Assembly: GCA_024138025.1 (NCBI GenBank)
Contig: JAMXBD010001032.1
Coordinates: forward strand, 186,001 to 250,000
Length of the DNA: 64,000 nt
Direction: 5' to 3'
Source: Combretum micranthum
Taxonomy: Eukaryota > Streptophyta > Magnoliopsida > Myrtales > Combretaceae
Shown here: positions 1 through 12,947 of the stretch, in pieces
How positions within the stretch are numbered: the stretch's first letter is position 1
Layout: every line of letters starts with the position of its first letter
Translations under genes and position numbers: made by a program
Notes under the pieces: generated by a model
Database searches by the model: none
What the model was told of the DNA's origin: nothing
What the model saw: only the letters and a program-made list of their open reading frames with translations

Positions 1-329
1 AAATTGACCCATTTAACTTATTTATACTAATTAAATAAGATATATATATATAAAAAAGAGAGTTTTATAAGGTTATATATATTAATGATTAATTTCATTA
101 TTATTTTAATTACTTTTTATATAAAAATAAATTTTTTAAAATAACTTATTAGATAATATATTTCATTTAAAACAATAATAATATATTTTATAAATTTTTA
201 TGGTGCATGTGCATTAATTTGTCATTCTTTGTTATAATTAACACATAAATTTAATCTCAAGTATAAAAAATCTCTAGAATAACATTCATTAATACATATT
301 TACCCTATAATTATTTATTTTAATTTTAT

Positions 330-510
330 AAAAGTGGGTTGGTGGGTCAACCCACTTAACCCGCGGGCTAGCCCACTTTGGCCCGCGGGTTAAGTGGGTT
401 GGGTAAAATTAACCCACTTTTAAACGGGCTAAAAAAAGCTGACCCTAACCCACTTTTAAAGTGGGTTAAACGGGCTGGCCCGCGGGCCATAACCCATTTG
501 TCCAGCTCTA
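330..510 (-). mobile_element. hAT-type transposon terminus (partial)
   Basis: This GC-rich island in AT-rich DNA is built from short palindromes of the type GCCCGCGGGC and repeats of AACCCACTTT or its complement. It stops abruptly at TGTCCAGCTCTA (499-510). Read on the minus strand this is TAGAGCTGGACA, which resembles the ends of many plant hAT elements, followed inward by subterminal repeats. The next 8 bases (511-518, CTATTTAC) would be one copy of the target duplication. The partner end is not visible, so the element presumably continues left of the window. No transposase is seen. The superfamily call rests on recall of typical hAT ends. Confidence 0.55.
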
Positions 511-840
511 CTATTTACTGATCTACACAGAAAGAAAGTCACTCTCACTCCTTTTACAATCTCTCACAAGAAAACTAAAGCAATAAGGAATAAAGAAATA
601 AAGATTTCCTCTCGATTTTAGTACAACGATGACAATAAAGTAACAATGATTAGCACAGAAGTCAGCTGTAGAGTTCGTATAAAGGTAAAGCTGATTATTA
701 TTGTTATATTGAAGTTCCCCCCTTTTTCTTCTATTTATCCTTCTGCTAGAAGTATCTTCAATGGTTACGATAGGATAAGCTTTATTCGTGTTATTTCTCC
801 TTCGAGACGCCTGTTTCATTTAGATAAGATAAGAAATTGA
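511..840. other. Unassigned spacer
   Basis: This stretch lies between the hAT-type end and the LTR fragment. It has only short overlapping open frames on both strands (up to 98 codons), low-complexity composition and no recognisable domain. I see nothing I can support as a gene. Confidence 0.4.
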
Positions 841-1806
841 ATGTTGAAGATGATCTTGTTCCAATTTTAGTGCGTGCTGGATATATTAACCTTGCTGTGG
901 ATGGGTCTTAAAGATTTGAACTTTATCAATTCAAATCATCCTCTAAAAATAACATATCAAAATCCCTTGAAGATAAGATAAAATCTCAATGTTCATTTTT
1001 TTTCCAAATGCGAAAATTTCCAACTTGTAATGATAAACTTGATTGTTGATGAAGATCCCATAAATTTCATCTACTTAAGGATAAATATCTTTTGATATTG
1101 TTCAATTTGAAAAACAGATTTGTATCCCATATATTTGCAGCCCATAAATCTCGTGATTCCGAAATCCTCTAGCTGTCTTTAGCTCTTGTGGTTTTGAGTT
1201 CTTCTTGCTATCCTCAAACTTCGTGATTTTGGATTCATTATCTTGCTAAAACACGGCTTAAAAGAAAAAGATCTTCATATGATAGTCTTGAACTGATTTC
1301 TAGCTTATAAAATGAAATTGATCTTGAACATCTTAAAAGGTTGAACTTGAACATGCTGTCAAAGTTAAAAACTTAAGAGTAATCCTTAATCCAATAAAAA
1401 CCTGAATCCCAATGGATATTTAAACCAACTATGTGGAACATAATTGAATATATTACCAAATATATTCAAATTTAGGCCGGGTCTTCAAATCCATAAAGAA
1501 TTATAGAAAATCCAATTTCTTCAAATCTATTTGTGAAATTGCATAGGAAGTTTTACTCTCTGATTTACTTTTTGACCGTTATAAGTGTCTTGTAAACCAA
1601 CGATTTACCTCCTGAGTTACCTTCTGACTATTCATTTGTTTTTGAAAAACTTTCCAAATACTTTCTAAGTTGAATCTCTTTTCAAAAACATTTTTGTAAA
1701 CCAACGTTGATCATCCTTAAATTTAAGCACTGTACGCTCAACAATTTTGTTAGTAGACACTTATACATGTTTTATTATCATAAAAACCAAACTAGGAGAC
1801 TTAACA
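841..1806 (-). mobile_element. Truncated SIRE-like copia LTR
   Basis: Read on the minus strand, this begins TGTTAAGTCTCCTAGTTTGG at 1806. It then follows the plus-strand LTR at 17134-18987 through roughly its first 990 bases, with shared blocks such as the 'cagaaggtaa' and 'caagggattttga' segments. The match fades near 841, so the distal half is missing. No primer-binding site or internal region follows. It is a degraded inverted copy of the same family, about 16 kb from the fuller one. Boundaries were judged by eye. Confidence 0.75.
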
Positions 1807-2058
1807 ATTACTGATAATGCACAGATCATACATGTTATATGATAGAGTAATGCAGAGACGACGTGAACCATGCAAGAGAACACTCGGGCCTTGAACTAGT
1901 TCTTGACTACACTCACTCGTCTTATACTAGGGATGACTGCTAATGCTGATGCACTCCAAGGTATAACTTTGCTAGGCCCCACCCTTATTGCACAGCAAGG
2001 CGCCCCCTCTTTATCTTAGCCTACCACTGCTCTTGCCATCTAAGCGAGTACGCCTTAA

Positions 2059-3347
2059 GTGGTGAATGTGCAAACCCCATCAACACAGGTTGCAATCAAG
2101 CAGCACTCAGGATCCAAAGTAGAGCATGCAAGATCTCAGCTCGGCGGGTCATCCTCACATGTACACTCTCGTGCCAACCTGAGTGAGATTGTTCCTTCGC
2201 TTAATTCTAATTTTCCTCAAGCACCAACTCCACCAATTACACCGATGGCATTGGTTGCACCGGTTGCATTAACTTAACCTGTTGCACCAGCTATACCAAC
2301 TACCCCAGCTGCATTAGTTGTTCCATCAGTGTCTATGCCAAGGGAATCCTTTATAACATAGGAAGACTTGGACACTTATTTGAAGGAGATTCAAGCTAAA
2401 TCTTCTTTGGAAGTGCTGGACTTGAAGCTTCCATACCACCACTGAATTGCTATAAAGCCTTACCTAAAGGACTATGTTAATCCTAAATTCATGTTGTTTG
2501 ATGGCAATAAGGGTAGTGCTAAAGAACACCTTCCAAAATTCACCGAAATGTTAGAAGTCTATGGGTTTGATGATGACTTGAAGCTGAAAGAATTCTTTAA
2601 GTCTTTGATTAAGAAGGTCTACACCTGGTATGTCAATCTCCCCTAGGGTCAGTTGACTCATAGGGAGCCATGTGCAAGCTGTTCTTGGAGAAGTTCTTTT
2701 GTACTCAAGAGCGGGTCATCATTACTGATATGGGAAGAACACGACAAAAGCTGAAGGAATATCTTATAGACTACATCGAATGCTTCAGAGAACGCTCTTT
2801 TGATGAATTGGTGAAGATCTGCATCGAAAGGATTTTCACTGAATACGCCATCCATCTTGAGAATCTTAATCTATGCTCCTTTGCTGCTTTCGTTGAGAAT
2901 GCATGAAGGACCAACATCTCCGTATCCAGACAATGTGGAGAAGGACCAACAACTCTCACAAATGTTAGCTTAGTCCAAAGGAAAAGGTTATAGAGATAAC
3001 AAGAAGCCAAGAAATGATAAGCCAATGAGCACTCTACCAGCACTCTTGTTTCCTTACCCCATAGGCAGGGTTCATGCCTATGGGGGAAGGAAACATCAAG
3101 CTCCCAAGGGTTGAAAGCCTTCCCAATGAAACTGAAAAGAATGATCCTAAGTTCTATAGATATCACATGATCGTAGGTCATCCCGCTAAAGAGTGTTGGA
3201 TACTTAAGAAGATATTCAATGAGCGAGTCAACAATGGAGAACTCGTCATTGAAGGTAACAACGTAAGCAACAATCCCCACACACAATGCTCAATAAGGTA
3301 CGACAAATGTTGTCAATCACGATATGGGGACCGAAGAGGAAGAAGTG
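2059..3347 (+). pseudogene. Ty3-gypsy gag pseudogene
   Basis: This encodes decayed retrotransposon Gag. Translating about 2360-2645 gives a retrotransposon-gag core: FDGNKGSAKEHLPKFTEM, then a WY-containing segment. It continues after a frameshift near 2660 as a clean stretch at 2670-2906 (KLFLEKFFCT, YLIDYIECFRERSFDELVK). A further block at 3074-3290 carries DPKFYRYHMIVGHPAKECW, resembling the nucleocapsid/linker part of plant gypsy Gag-protease proteins. Stops occur near 2273, 2443, 2645 and 2658. The frame is broken at 3348 by a solo LTR, and the protease continues at 6974. The lineage is probably Tat-like but uncertain. No pol follows. Confidence 0.75.
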
Positions 3348-6300
3348 TGTCACACCCCAAAGGGTACCCTAAATGTGACAATCCGCCGCATATGATTTTA
3401 AAGCTTAGGAATGACGTTCCTTAGTCATGCAAAAGCTTCAACACCATGTGTAAGGTGTACTTTCACAACGATAGGAGATACTGATAGGAAATGTTATTTA
3501 AGATAGTAAAAAAAGAATATAGCAATCAAGGAAAATACTTAAACATTCATATATATAACTTAAAAGCCAATAGTCTTACAACATCATAGGGCATTCCCCC
3601 GATAATACTCCAAAATATCATAGTCTTACTTAATAGATAACTATAGCCAAAAGATTTTAAAGGAAATCCACTCTAAGGTCTTCAAATAGAATTATCCCAA
3701 AAGCTTCTCAAAAGCATAAGTCCTACCTGGATGGTCACGGTGGTCTCAGGTGCAAAAAAAACAATCCTGTAACATCAAAAATCTATTAGGGGGTAAACAT
3801 AACGAGCTTAGTGAGATATTCCTTATGCAAAAGTAATCATAACAAAGCAATCAAACAAGTCGATTTAGCAAGCATATGAAATGCAACAACCATATGATCA
3901 AACAATACATACGATTATTCGGTTTCGTATGTAGAATAGGTTTGCGCCTCCATTCGGGGTTAGGGAATGCTTTGAATGGGTCCTAAACAACCTCCTTCAA
4001 ATTTGCGCACATCTTAAGGTTCCAATCAACCGTACTACTAGTCCCCAAGCTTTCCTTATCCAAACGATTGATTTGGCTTGGCTACACCATGAGGTCGTAT
4101 TCCCCGAACATCCTAATCCCTTGAGATGTAGCTAGACAGCTTACATTTCCAATCCTACTGAAGAGTAATAGCAATATGGGAACATGATATTCTAAATGAT
4201 ATGCATGATCAATTCAATTTTAAGGAATTTCCAATCCGATATTAATTCATTTAAGGTGATCAATCAATATTTGCACACACAATAATATATATAGAGATAA
4301 TTTATATTAATCAACCAATCGAGCTCCGATATACTTATTGTTTATTGATCACACATAACGAATCACATAACAGTTCCCATGACAACCTGCATGCATGTCA
4401 ATTTTTATCTTTTCCTAATATCTAATGCTCTATTCTAAAAGCACATGTGTAAATACATAAAACATAAAGAAAAACTTACTTGGCCATGGCAATCTCTATC
4501 AGTTGAAGTAATCATCGGGAAAGAAAAGGTCTTGGTCCTCGCCACCTAGACAAAAGAAATACTTAAAACAAGTATTTCATCCAAGACCTACTTAACTATC
4601 TAATTCTATTTCATCATTTTCGTCAAAATTCGGATGATATGAAATTCCAACTTAAAATGGTCATAACTTGCTCATTTTAACTTAGAATTCCGCATATTGC
4701 ATGTCGTTTTCTACCTACTGGAAAAGATCTATCTATTTCTAAGGCTATTTTTATCATAAAAAGCCATTTGGGTTTCAAAACGGTACGGTACAGATTTGAC
4801 ACGAAAATTCCCTAGCCCTTAAAATATATTTTTCCAAACTTTTCATTAACTAAAAATCTCATAGCAAAAACATAGATATTTATATAGTTGAAAAATCCTT
4901 TATATATATATATATATATATATATAAACTCACATTACTTGCATGATTCAAGTGTTGTTGTCCAATCTATGATCTTTCATAAAACAATCTCCTTTTTAAA
5001 GATTGGAGTCCACAAGTTTTATTTGTAAATTGTTAAAATGAGAACTAAGATTTTTAGTTTATTTCATATGAGTACTTTTATATCTTAACTACCATTCCTA
5101 CTTCATAGACTTTATAAAAATAAGATTTTACATTTTTGAAAACTTGTTACTTTAGGTTATTTAATGATATTACTTTTCTAAGTGTTTTTCTTAACTAGTG
5201 AGTTGATTTTAATTTGACTTAGAAATTTGTTTAGTTCTTAGTATTTGTTAGAGTGTTGGTATGCGATCTCTTATATAGGTTTTTAAGAAAAACTTGTATA
5301 ACAAAGAATTACCAATATTAAGATTTATTTTTTTTGAAAAAGAGAGTAAAAAAACCTTACAACTATGTTTTGGGAAAAAAGCTTTACATAACATTAACTT
5401 TTAAAGTTTATGACGAACTTATTTAAATTTTTAAAAGGGATATTGTTGAATTACAATCCTAACTTTTAAATGGAAACCTTTCCTAAGTGCTAAATTTTTT
5501 TTTTTTTTGTAAAGACTTTAGTTTTAAATTTTTAACAAAAGAAAAAAAACTCTTTTTATTTAGACAACAATATTTTGATTATACATGATCATGAGCATGT
5601 GACTATATTACATAATAAAAGATAATAATTTGTATGGAAAATAAGAGATAGAGGAAATTAAATAAGCAAAAATCATGTAAATAAGGTCAAGTATGGAAGT
5701 CTTAACTTTTATTAAGGCTTGCGAACTAGAGATAGATTAGTCCTAAAAATAAAAGAAGAAACTAAAACAAGAAAATCATAGAAGTCTTAGATTGGTATCA
5801 AGGCTCCTTGGACTTAGATTATAGACAAGTTCTATAAAAGAAAATAAAAGGAAAAGAAAAGAAAAGAAAAAAAACGTTTTAACTTGATAGGGACAAGTCT
5901 AAGACTAGAAAGACTAGTCTTAATAAAATTGCATAAAGTAAATAAATTGCAAGAAATAAATAAATTACAATAGCATAAATAAAAAGTTATAACATAGTAA
6001 CAATACAATAATAAAATTTTTGTATGAACAAGAACAAAACATGAACATATTATTACTTTCTTAACTCTCATGAGTATAGAAAATATACATTATGGTCATG
6101 TTAAGATACATGAACATAAAGAATAATTGGAGGATTTTTTTTTCTTACCTAATGTAGAGGAGTAGGTGGCAGAAAAGAGGGGTTTATGTTATATGGAGAT
6201 AATAATGGTATGAAAAGAAGAGAGAGTTAGGAAGAAAATTTTAGAGAGAGATTTTAGTAGAGTTTTGTTACGATAAGAAAGTATGGGAAAAGAATGAAGG

Positions 6301-6968
6301 AGGGAAGGGATATTTATAGAGTTTTGGAGTAGAAATTGTGTGATTAGAATTAAAAGAAAATGAAATAAAAATGAGAAAAGAGATACAAAAGGGGAGGGGG
6401 GGGAGAAAAATTGATTAAATTTGTTGTTTTATAATGAAAAGTAATGAAAAAAGTAAGAAATGATATGTGTAAGATTTATGGGAAAAGTAAATGTATGAAA
6501 TAGCTATGTAAGTGTGTAAGAGTAGATAATAAGAAAAAGTAAAGACAATGAAATAGTCATGAACAGTAGTAAATAGTAAATGAATAGTAGACTAGATAAT
6601 TAAAATACTAATAGTAAAGAAAATATGCATAAACGAGCTATATCTAATATTTTTAGATACTTAAAAATTCTGAAATCGATATTTTTAAAATTCTTATATT
6701 ATTTCGAGTCTAATGGAGTTATCGGAATATTTTTACTATTTACTTGCGAGGACCCTTATTTTAGAAACTTATCCCGTTTGGGTCTGTTTAACGAATCTGA
6801 TCTTTTTAAGCTTCCCTATACTATTTTATTATTCTAGAGTTAAGAGTGTGGGATTGTCGAATCTAAATCCACTATGGTTTGCTATAGAATTGTTGACTTT
6901 AGGGTTTCCGATTTGACTTCCGGTTCTTAGGGTTTACTTATAATTATTGTAAAATCTAGGAGCTTACA
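3348..6968 (+). mobile_element. Giant solo LTR, copy A
   Basis: This 3.6 kb element starts TGTCACACCCCAAAGGG and ends GGAGCTTACA (TG...CA). It is flanked by a perfect 5-bp target duplication AAGTG (3343-3347 and 6969-6973). It aligns with copies at 33045-37411 (plus) and 42414-45813 (minus): shared start TGTCAC(A/G)CCCC, the AATCCGCC/AGTCCGCC block, and similar middle and end segments. There is no PBS, PPT or coding region, so it is a solo LTR left by recombination between two LTRs. It contains a (TA)n run at 4900-4926, a G-rich run near 6393-6405 and meaningless short frames. Such long LTRs occur in Tekay or Tat gypsy lineages, but the lineage cannot be fixed without an internal region. Confidence 0.88.
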
Positions 6969-6973
6969 AAGTG

Positions 6974-7888
6974 CCACAGATCGAGGCATAAGAAGAAAAA
7001 GAAATGCCGGTAGATGATGACCAAGGCGCATGTTCTATAGTACCTGCTGCCTTAATAAAAATTGCTAACTTTAAGAAGTTCTTTTACTTGTTAAGTTTCG
7101 ATGAAGAGGCACGGCTTGGAGCAACAATTGCACTCACTCAGATCTTTAAAAGATAGTACAGGGAGTGTAATGCAACGCAACCTATGCGAAGAATGGCATA
7201 CGTACATGAGAATGCAATATTGTTTACTGAAGCAGACATGTGCATGAGAAATTCCAACCATAGCCGTCTTCTATACGTTGAAAGCACACTCAGCGTACAC
7301 CACATCAAGAGGACATTCATAGACAATGGAGCCTCTATAAATATTGTGCCAACGTATACATTCAAGGTTGTGAATATAGACATGAGATGGCTTGTGAAGC
7401 AACCTATTCCTGTTAATAGTTTCACTGATTCAACTACACATACTCTAGGATATGTTAATGTCAACTTCAAGGTCGAGCCAATTCAGGGCTCTACACAATT
7501 CCATATGATCGATGCGGCTGTATCCTACCACTTGCTTATTGGAAGGAAATGGTTGCATGATCACAACCTTATACCTTCAACACGACATCAATGTATGAAA
7601 GGTTATTAGAAAGGGAAAGATGTATTCACTCCCGCTGTAAAGAACCCCTTTCAATACAATGAGTCATACCTCATTGATGCTATCTTATTTGATGAGTATG
7701 CTGAGGAAGGACAAACAACTATTGCGAAACCCTCCGGCATACCATTACCTACCTAGGAGGAGACTCAAGAGAAACAAAACAAAAAGAGGAAACATGGCTT
7801 CCGCAGAGGTAAAAAGAAGCAAAAGCAAGTTAATGAAGTTGAAAGTTATGTTAGGCCTGACGAGAAAAGGTTATATTATTTAGGACAG
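6974..7888 (+). pseudogene. Ty3-gypsy aspartic protease, continuation of the 2059 gag
   Basis: This resumes the retroelement interrupted at 3348. The open stretch 7184-7609 is a retropepsin-like domain. The active-site loop reads IDNGASINIVP, where the usual D-S/T-G is changed to D-N-G. The C-terminal part has LLIGRKWLHDHNLIPS then THQC-like RHQCMK, the flap/helix signature of plant gypsy proteases. After the stop at 7607 the same frame continues to about 7880 with one stop near 7756, a lysine-rich tail. No RT, RNase H or integrase is found before the next element, so this looks like a gag-protease-only derivative. The altered active site argues against function. Confidence 0.75.
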
Positions 7889-8554
7889 GTCTAAAGGATC
7901 TGAAGAAGTCTTCATATCATATTCAGTATATTGAGAACCTTTATATGCAATTGCATTTGATGTATTTTCATCATGTTTTGACTAAATTATGGCTTGCATT
8001 CTCAAAGCCTTTTTAGCGGAATTTCTCTCATTCTCTTATTCTTATTACATTATTAATTTTCTTTTGTTGCTATAAAGTTAGAAATTTGTCTCCTTAACGC
8101 ACAAAGATATTTTATATGACAAAAAATAAAGTGTTAGCTATATACGTTACTGTCGCTTAGTAAGAGCATAGTCTCCTACGTGCGCGACGACATGATTGCA
8201 ATATGTTGATTGGTAGAAGCATCGGCTCCCGAGTGCATGATAATACGATGTCACATCTAACATAGTGCAAATGTTTCAGAAACATGCAATGAGTAGTTAA
8301 GTATTGGGAAATACCTTATTAACCAACTAAACTTGATATTAGTGTGGCAAGCTTATAAGGCACATAATACTATCGTTGCTCAAAGCGTGATCGATCTATT
8401 GCTCTAGTGATAATAATATTAGTTAAGGTAGTGAATGATTACCCTCTGATTTTGAAGGAGGACCATTGGTAGAAGGTTCTAATTCGTCTAAAAATGGCTC
8501 TTTAGCTACTCGAATATTACCAGTCGACCTATGGTACTTGTTCCTTAATGGTAC
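7889..8554. other. Probable untranslated retroelement remnant
   Basis: No frame of interest and no recognisable domain. It lies directly downstream of the gag-protease remnant and upstream of a MITE-like element. It is presumably noncoding sequence of the same retroelement, but nothing in it proves that. Confidence 0.3.
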
Positions 8555-8948
8555 TTTAGTATGAAGGAATAGACTGGAATGAAATCACGATTTTGGCTTC
8601 CATTCCTTTTCCTACGTTTGGGAGCGTTATAAAAAGTCGGAATCGTGATTCATTGGAATCGATAATTTCAACTTTAAGGTGGAATTTGATTCCGCCTTTC
8701 AGAAGACGGAATCGCGATTCCTTTCCACCTTCTATTAAAGTTCTTAATTAAATTACCTATTTATCCTATATAAATTTAATATAGTATTATTTATGAAAGG
8801 TATTTTTAGTAAATTGCAACATAAAGTAATTCTTTTCCATTCCATTCCGTGTCTATATCCAAACAAAGTAATAGATTTGTCATTCCCTAATTAATTCCAT
8901 TCTTTTGACTACAATCCATTCCATTTCAGACGATTCTTGCGTACTAAA
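8555..8948. mobile_element. MITE-like inverted-repeat element
   Basis: A 394-bp element with imperfect terminal inverted repeats of about 31 bp. The left end reads TTTAGTATGAAGGAATAGAC and the complement of the right end reads TTTAGTACGCAAGAATCGTC. The interior is rich in TGGAAT/ATTCCA blocks and has no coding capacity. The ends resemble Tourist/Harbinger-like plant MITEs. I could not find a clean target duplication, so superfamily and exact ends are tentative. Confidence 0.6.
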
Positions 8949-9239
8949 CGTAACATAATAGTCTAAGATAGAACTCATGGCGATATATGAGTGGAGCTTG
9001 CAATGTATCATCTACAAATGCAAAGACAGTAACGGAAGATGACTATACAATTGGACCAATGTGTTAGCCAACCAATAGAGGCAACTCCACGATGCTCCAT
9101 AGAAGGAAAGAATAGCTGCTACACTGTAGGATGAATGTGCTTGAAGTCATTTGGTGAGATCGACTGGCAGCAAGAATTGAAGCTCTATGCAATGTGAGAA
9201 GACGTGATACTCCTTAATTAAAGCCAAACTAGTGCGCTA

Positions 9240-10883
9240 CCCTATGTGGAGAATATACCATGACTCTCTACTCTAGGAATCGCCCATTCAAATCTCCATT
9301 ATCTTGCAAGATGGCAAGCTCCCTAAGATGCACCAAAGCATGAATCTGGGTTGACTTTCATTCAACCTTTCGCAATTGTCGACTAAGATAACTTCGCCTT
9401 CAGAACCTGGAGGATAAAGCTCGTCACTGTCTTGATAACCTTCGAGAGGCTTTATAAAAGGGTGGAATGTGAACTCTTTTTCAATATCGATGAGCTGAAG
9501 AGATGGCCGGTTGACCTCCACTCCGATCCAAGCCTATGCTTGAGGAGCAGTGAGATTCGAATTTTCGTTGATGGCTGGTTGTGGAAGGTAATTCTGATAT
9601 CGCTCACAGAAGAATAACTGCAAAAAAAAAAAAAAAAAATCTACATGTGATACGTTCACATATCTATACTTGGAACGAACAGAAGCTTGGTGGTACAGCT
9701 TAAGGCATTGATATAAGGACCCAGATAGAAAGAAGCTAGTGCAAAGCATTGACCCTGCATGATGCATACAACCAAAGCAAAAAGCCAAGGACTTACACCT
9801 TTTTTTTGGCCTACCAGGGAACATGAACAATGACAACAAAAATGCAATAAAGCTGCAAATTCGTTTGTACATCAAAGGACTAAGAGAGAAATGTGTTAGT
9901 TAAAAAAGTCAAATACAGGCTAAGAACATAAACATACATGAAAGGACTTACTCTTTGCCATAAGTTGGTCTTACTACTTAAGACATGTTCTTTCTCCACT
10001 CTTCAAAGAAGTGTGTCATCCAAGTAGAGAAACATGGTTTCTTCTTATCATCTCGAGCAATCCTTAGGGCCATTAATAAAGATGCTTCGAGGTCCACTCT
10101 TCACGTAAAGTCACAGTTGCAACAACATTAGTTAGTCCAATACAAGACAAGTTCAAAAGCAAAACCACATCTTCAAGAGTTGATGATATCTCCCCCCACA
10201 CGATGATGAATGTATGAGTCTGGATGCTCTAGCGAGAGATGATGGCATGGCACAATTCCATCTTGCTCGTGCCGACAAACCACAAGCGAGCGAGGTGATG
10301 ATGGCGCTATAAACATTAGCTTGTTTTAGAAGGCTTACAAACTTTAGCTGGTCTGTGACATGGTCTACCCAATCGCTCCATCCAAGTGGTGGCTCCTTGA
10401 GGAACACAAAGTGTGTACTAGAAAGAGGCAGCTCCCTCCACTCGTTCTTGAAATGTAGCACTGATTTCCCCTTGATGGTGTTCCTGTAATAGGCACACAG
10501 CTTGGGCTTGATTATTCGGAAGTGACCACCGGTAGGGAAAGTTGTACATAACTTAGGGTGAGAGGCTTTGTTCTAGAATGTATCTTCAGAAATAGTGTTA
10601 TCTACCCATTGGTGTTGCAAAAGTTGGATTTGTGGTGGTTTGGCATCTTGGCGTACTAGGAAGTCCCTTTGCTTGATGACTTCGATGTTTTGTGTTTGCT
10701 CACCTTTGATGTCCTTCTACCTAAAAGCTTTAGCCTTTTGAACTCGAGCATGTTTCATGATTTCTATGCTTAGGTTTTGGTTGCAATATGTGTCCTTTTA
10801 ACTGGCAACTTAGACTCTAGTGGCTTGCATACTTCTTGCTTCTTTTGATTTGACATCTGACTATTCTTCCCCTCTTTTGCCAT
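9240..10883 (-). pseudogene. Plant mobile domain (PMD, aminotransferase-like) pseudogene
   Basis: Minus-strand translation gives an ordered series of PMD-protein blocks. 10153-10461 has NEWRELPLSSTHFVFLKEPP and WSDWVDHV. Near 9990-10110 there is a KKPCFSTWMTHFFEEW segment. 9656-9860 has PWLFALVV and FALASFYLGPYINAL. 9288-9600 has LQLFFCERY then a VEVNRP...FTFHPF segment. The first possible Met is at 10883. At least ten stops and several frameshifts break it. PMD proteins occur as host genes (MAIN/MAIL type) and as passengers in Mutator-like and some Tat-lineage gypsy elements, sometimes antisense to gag-pol. Here it lies antisense to the gag-protease remnant, which fits the second case. The domain call is from memory. 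Confidence 0.7.
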
Positions 10884-10895
10884 CAACCTCTATAC

Positions 10896-12867
10896 CTAGC
10901 GAGGAAAAAGAAAAAGAAATAATAATGTCTCGATCGAGAGAGAGATAACAGAGCTATTTAAAATTAAAAGAAAACGAATCTTTTTTTAATAATATCCAGG
11001 AAAGATATTTTTAATAACGGAAAGATAAGATTATTTTGAAAATGGCCGGATATTGGTGTAGTGAATGTTGTAATCCGGATATCATGGCAACTAAAATTTG
11101 AAGTGGTCAAAATGCTTGTTTTCGGATAAGATTAATATTATCTAACAAATATTATTCAAAATTTATTAAAATAATAAATATATAGAAATAAAAATATTCA
11201 TATGAATCGGGCTGAGACTTATAATCACACTCGCAGGGGGGCAAATCCACAAATTTACACTAGCCCGATCCATACTATGTACGCGCGAGCCTATACCTTT
11301 TCATCATTTGTTTACAAGCCACATATACAAGGAAGTTAATAAACAAGGACAAACAACAAGGCCTAAGGAATGTGGGACTTATTCTTTTTGAAATAGTAAT
11401 AATATACAACAGTTAGTACAAAAAAATCCGGTCAAATCTTAATCCAATTTGGTGCAAACGCATGATATTGACGAGAGAATTCGATGACGATGTTTATAAA
11501 GGAATTTTTAAAGGAAATCACAACAAAGAAAGATTGATCTTATAAAGAAAAAAAAAAAAAAGAGGATAGATTAACTCTTACGTGGGGGACTTGGCAGATA
11601 AAGACCCACGAAGAAAAGGAGGTCAATTGTGTTGTGAGTGTCCAAAGGTATTGTTGTTATTGATAGTGGATTGCCATTGCTACCCAATACTATTTATGAA
11701 GAGCGAAGGCCTCCTAGTTGCTGAGATCCAAGCAGAGTATCAATATCTTGCAAAAAGAATATCAAAAATTGAAAAAAAAAAAATAAATAAAAGAAAGAAA
11801 CGGAGACCATGATTCCAACTCTCTATATCATCAAAGCAACACAAACTAATGAGTTTGGTAGAACCAGGTTCACTGATGTCCACGCTAATGACAGGGTTGT
11901 GGGCCTTATTGATTGATCAAGTTGCCTTCTTTTATGACAACAAGGACACAACGAACTACTGCAGTGAGTTCGAGTTAGCTAAATTGATGAGATAGATATT
12001 CAGACACGATGTGACAAGGCTAGTCGATGGCTTACAGTCATGGTATGCGATGGTTGAACCTGCAATGCTGGTTCACTTCACGTTGAATGACTTGTCAGCT
12101 TTGGTATCGAGAACCTGCAAAAAAAAAGAAAAAAGAAAGAAAGAAAGAAAGCAAGAAAAAATGAAGAGATGTGATAAGTTGGAATGATCTTGCTGATATC
12201 TCCTTAATCGAATTCAGACTGAGATATTTCTAGCATGATGATCGACGATTCAAGATATGAAGTGATAGAGATTAATAATTTAAATTTAAGATTCTGGTAG
12301 AATTAGAGTTCAAATTTGATAGACATGGTAGATTTGGATATACGTTGAATAATATGATTAAAAAAAAATCCATAATACGAGGGCATGATATGATGATATT
12401 ATGAAAATACGAGGCCTGGTATGATCCACTTTGTACAACATGGCAATGAATTACTTGTTTAAATATTACGTGGCAAATGTGTTTGCTCTAGCCATTATAC
12501 GTGTACGTCACGATTTGGCCTACATGTCATATATTTAATTATTCCGTGAACTTCAGAATTCAAGATCATGAGAAAGTGGAATATTTTATTATACTAATAA
12601 AAAAAATTTATGATCGTGATTGGTTCAAAGAAGATATTAAATTAACTTCGCGTTTCTTGTTCTTATTCATGGATTTAATCATGGAGGGTGAATATTACAA
12701 GAGGAGTATTTCCTTTGGTATCTGAAGAATTTGGGGATGATCGGATGGTGAATATAATATAGAAGGATGGATATATGCTTTCCAAGATTGGTAAATTTAG
12801 GTGATATTCCACTTGCTGATTTGATGGGAGATAAGATAATTATTCAATGAAAATATATGTTACTTTC
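10896..12867. other. Unassigned region, possible retroelement 3' part
   Basis: Mostly noncoding. An open plus-strand stretch at 11582-11812 (76 codons) and a longer one with a single stop at about 11866-12122 (containing FYDNKDTTNY and GLQSWYAMVEPAML) match nothing I recognise. A purine-rich (GAAA)n tract lies at about 12118-12160. The block around 11200-11280 looks like retroelement untranslated DNA, but I found no paired LTR. A 74-codon frame at 12501-12725 is also unassigned. Confidence 0.35.
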
Positions 12868-12947
12868 TTTTTTTTTTTTTTTCCGTTTTTAAGTTGAGTA
12901 GAACTCAATTGCGTATCAAAATATACTGATTAGAGTCTACTTTGGCC

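Noticed and set aside
523..840. ORFs of 98 (minus) and 64 (plus) codons
   Set aside because: Low-complexity translations, mutually overlapping on opposite strands and not similar to anything I know.
2771..3286. 171-codon minus-strand ORF
   Set aside because: Runs antisense to the gag remnant, whose plus-strand frames match known Gag. It is the complement's shadow.
5832..6916. Short Phe/Leu-rich ORFs
   Set aside because: They lie inside giant solo LTR A, which is noncoding, and arise from AT-rich sequence.
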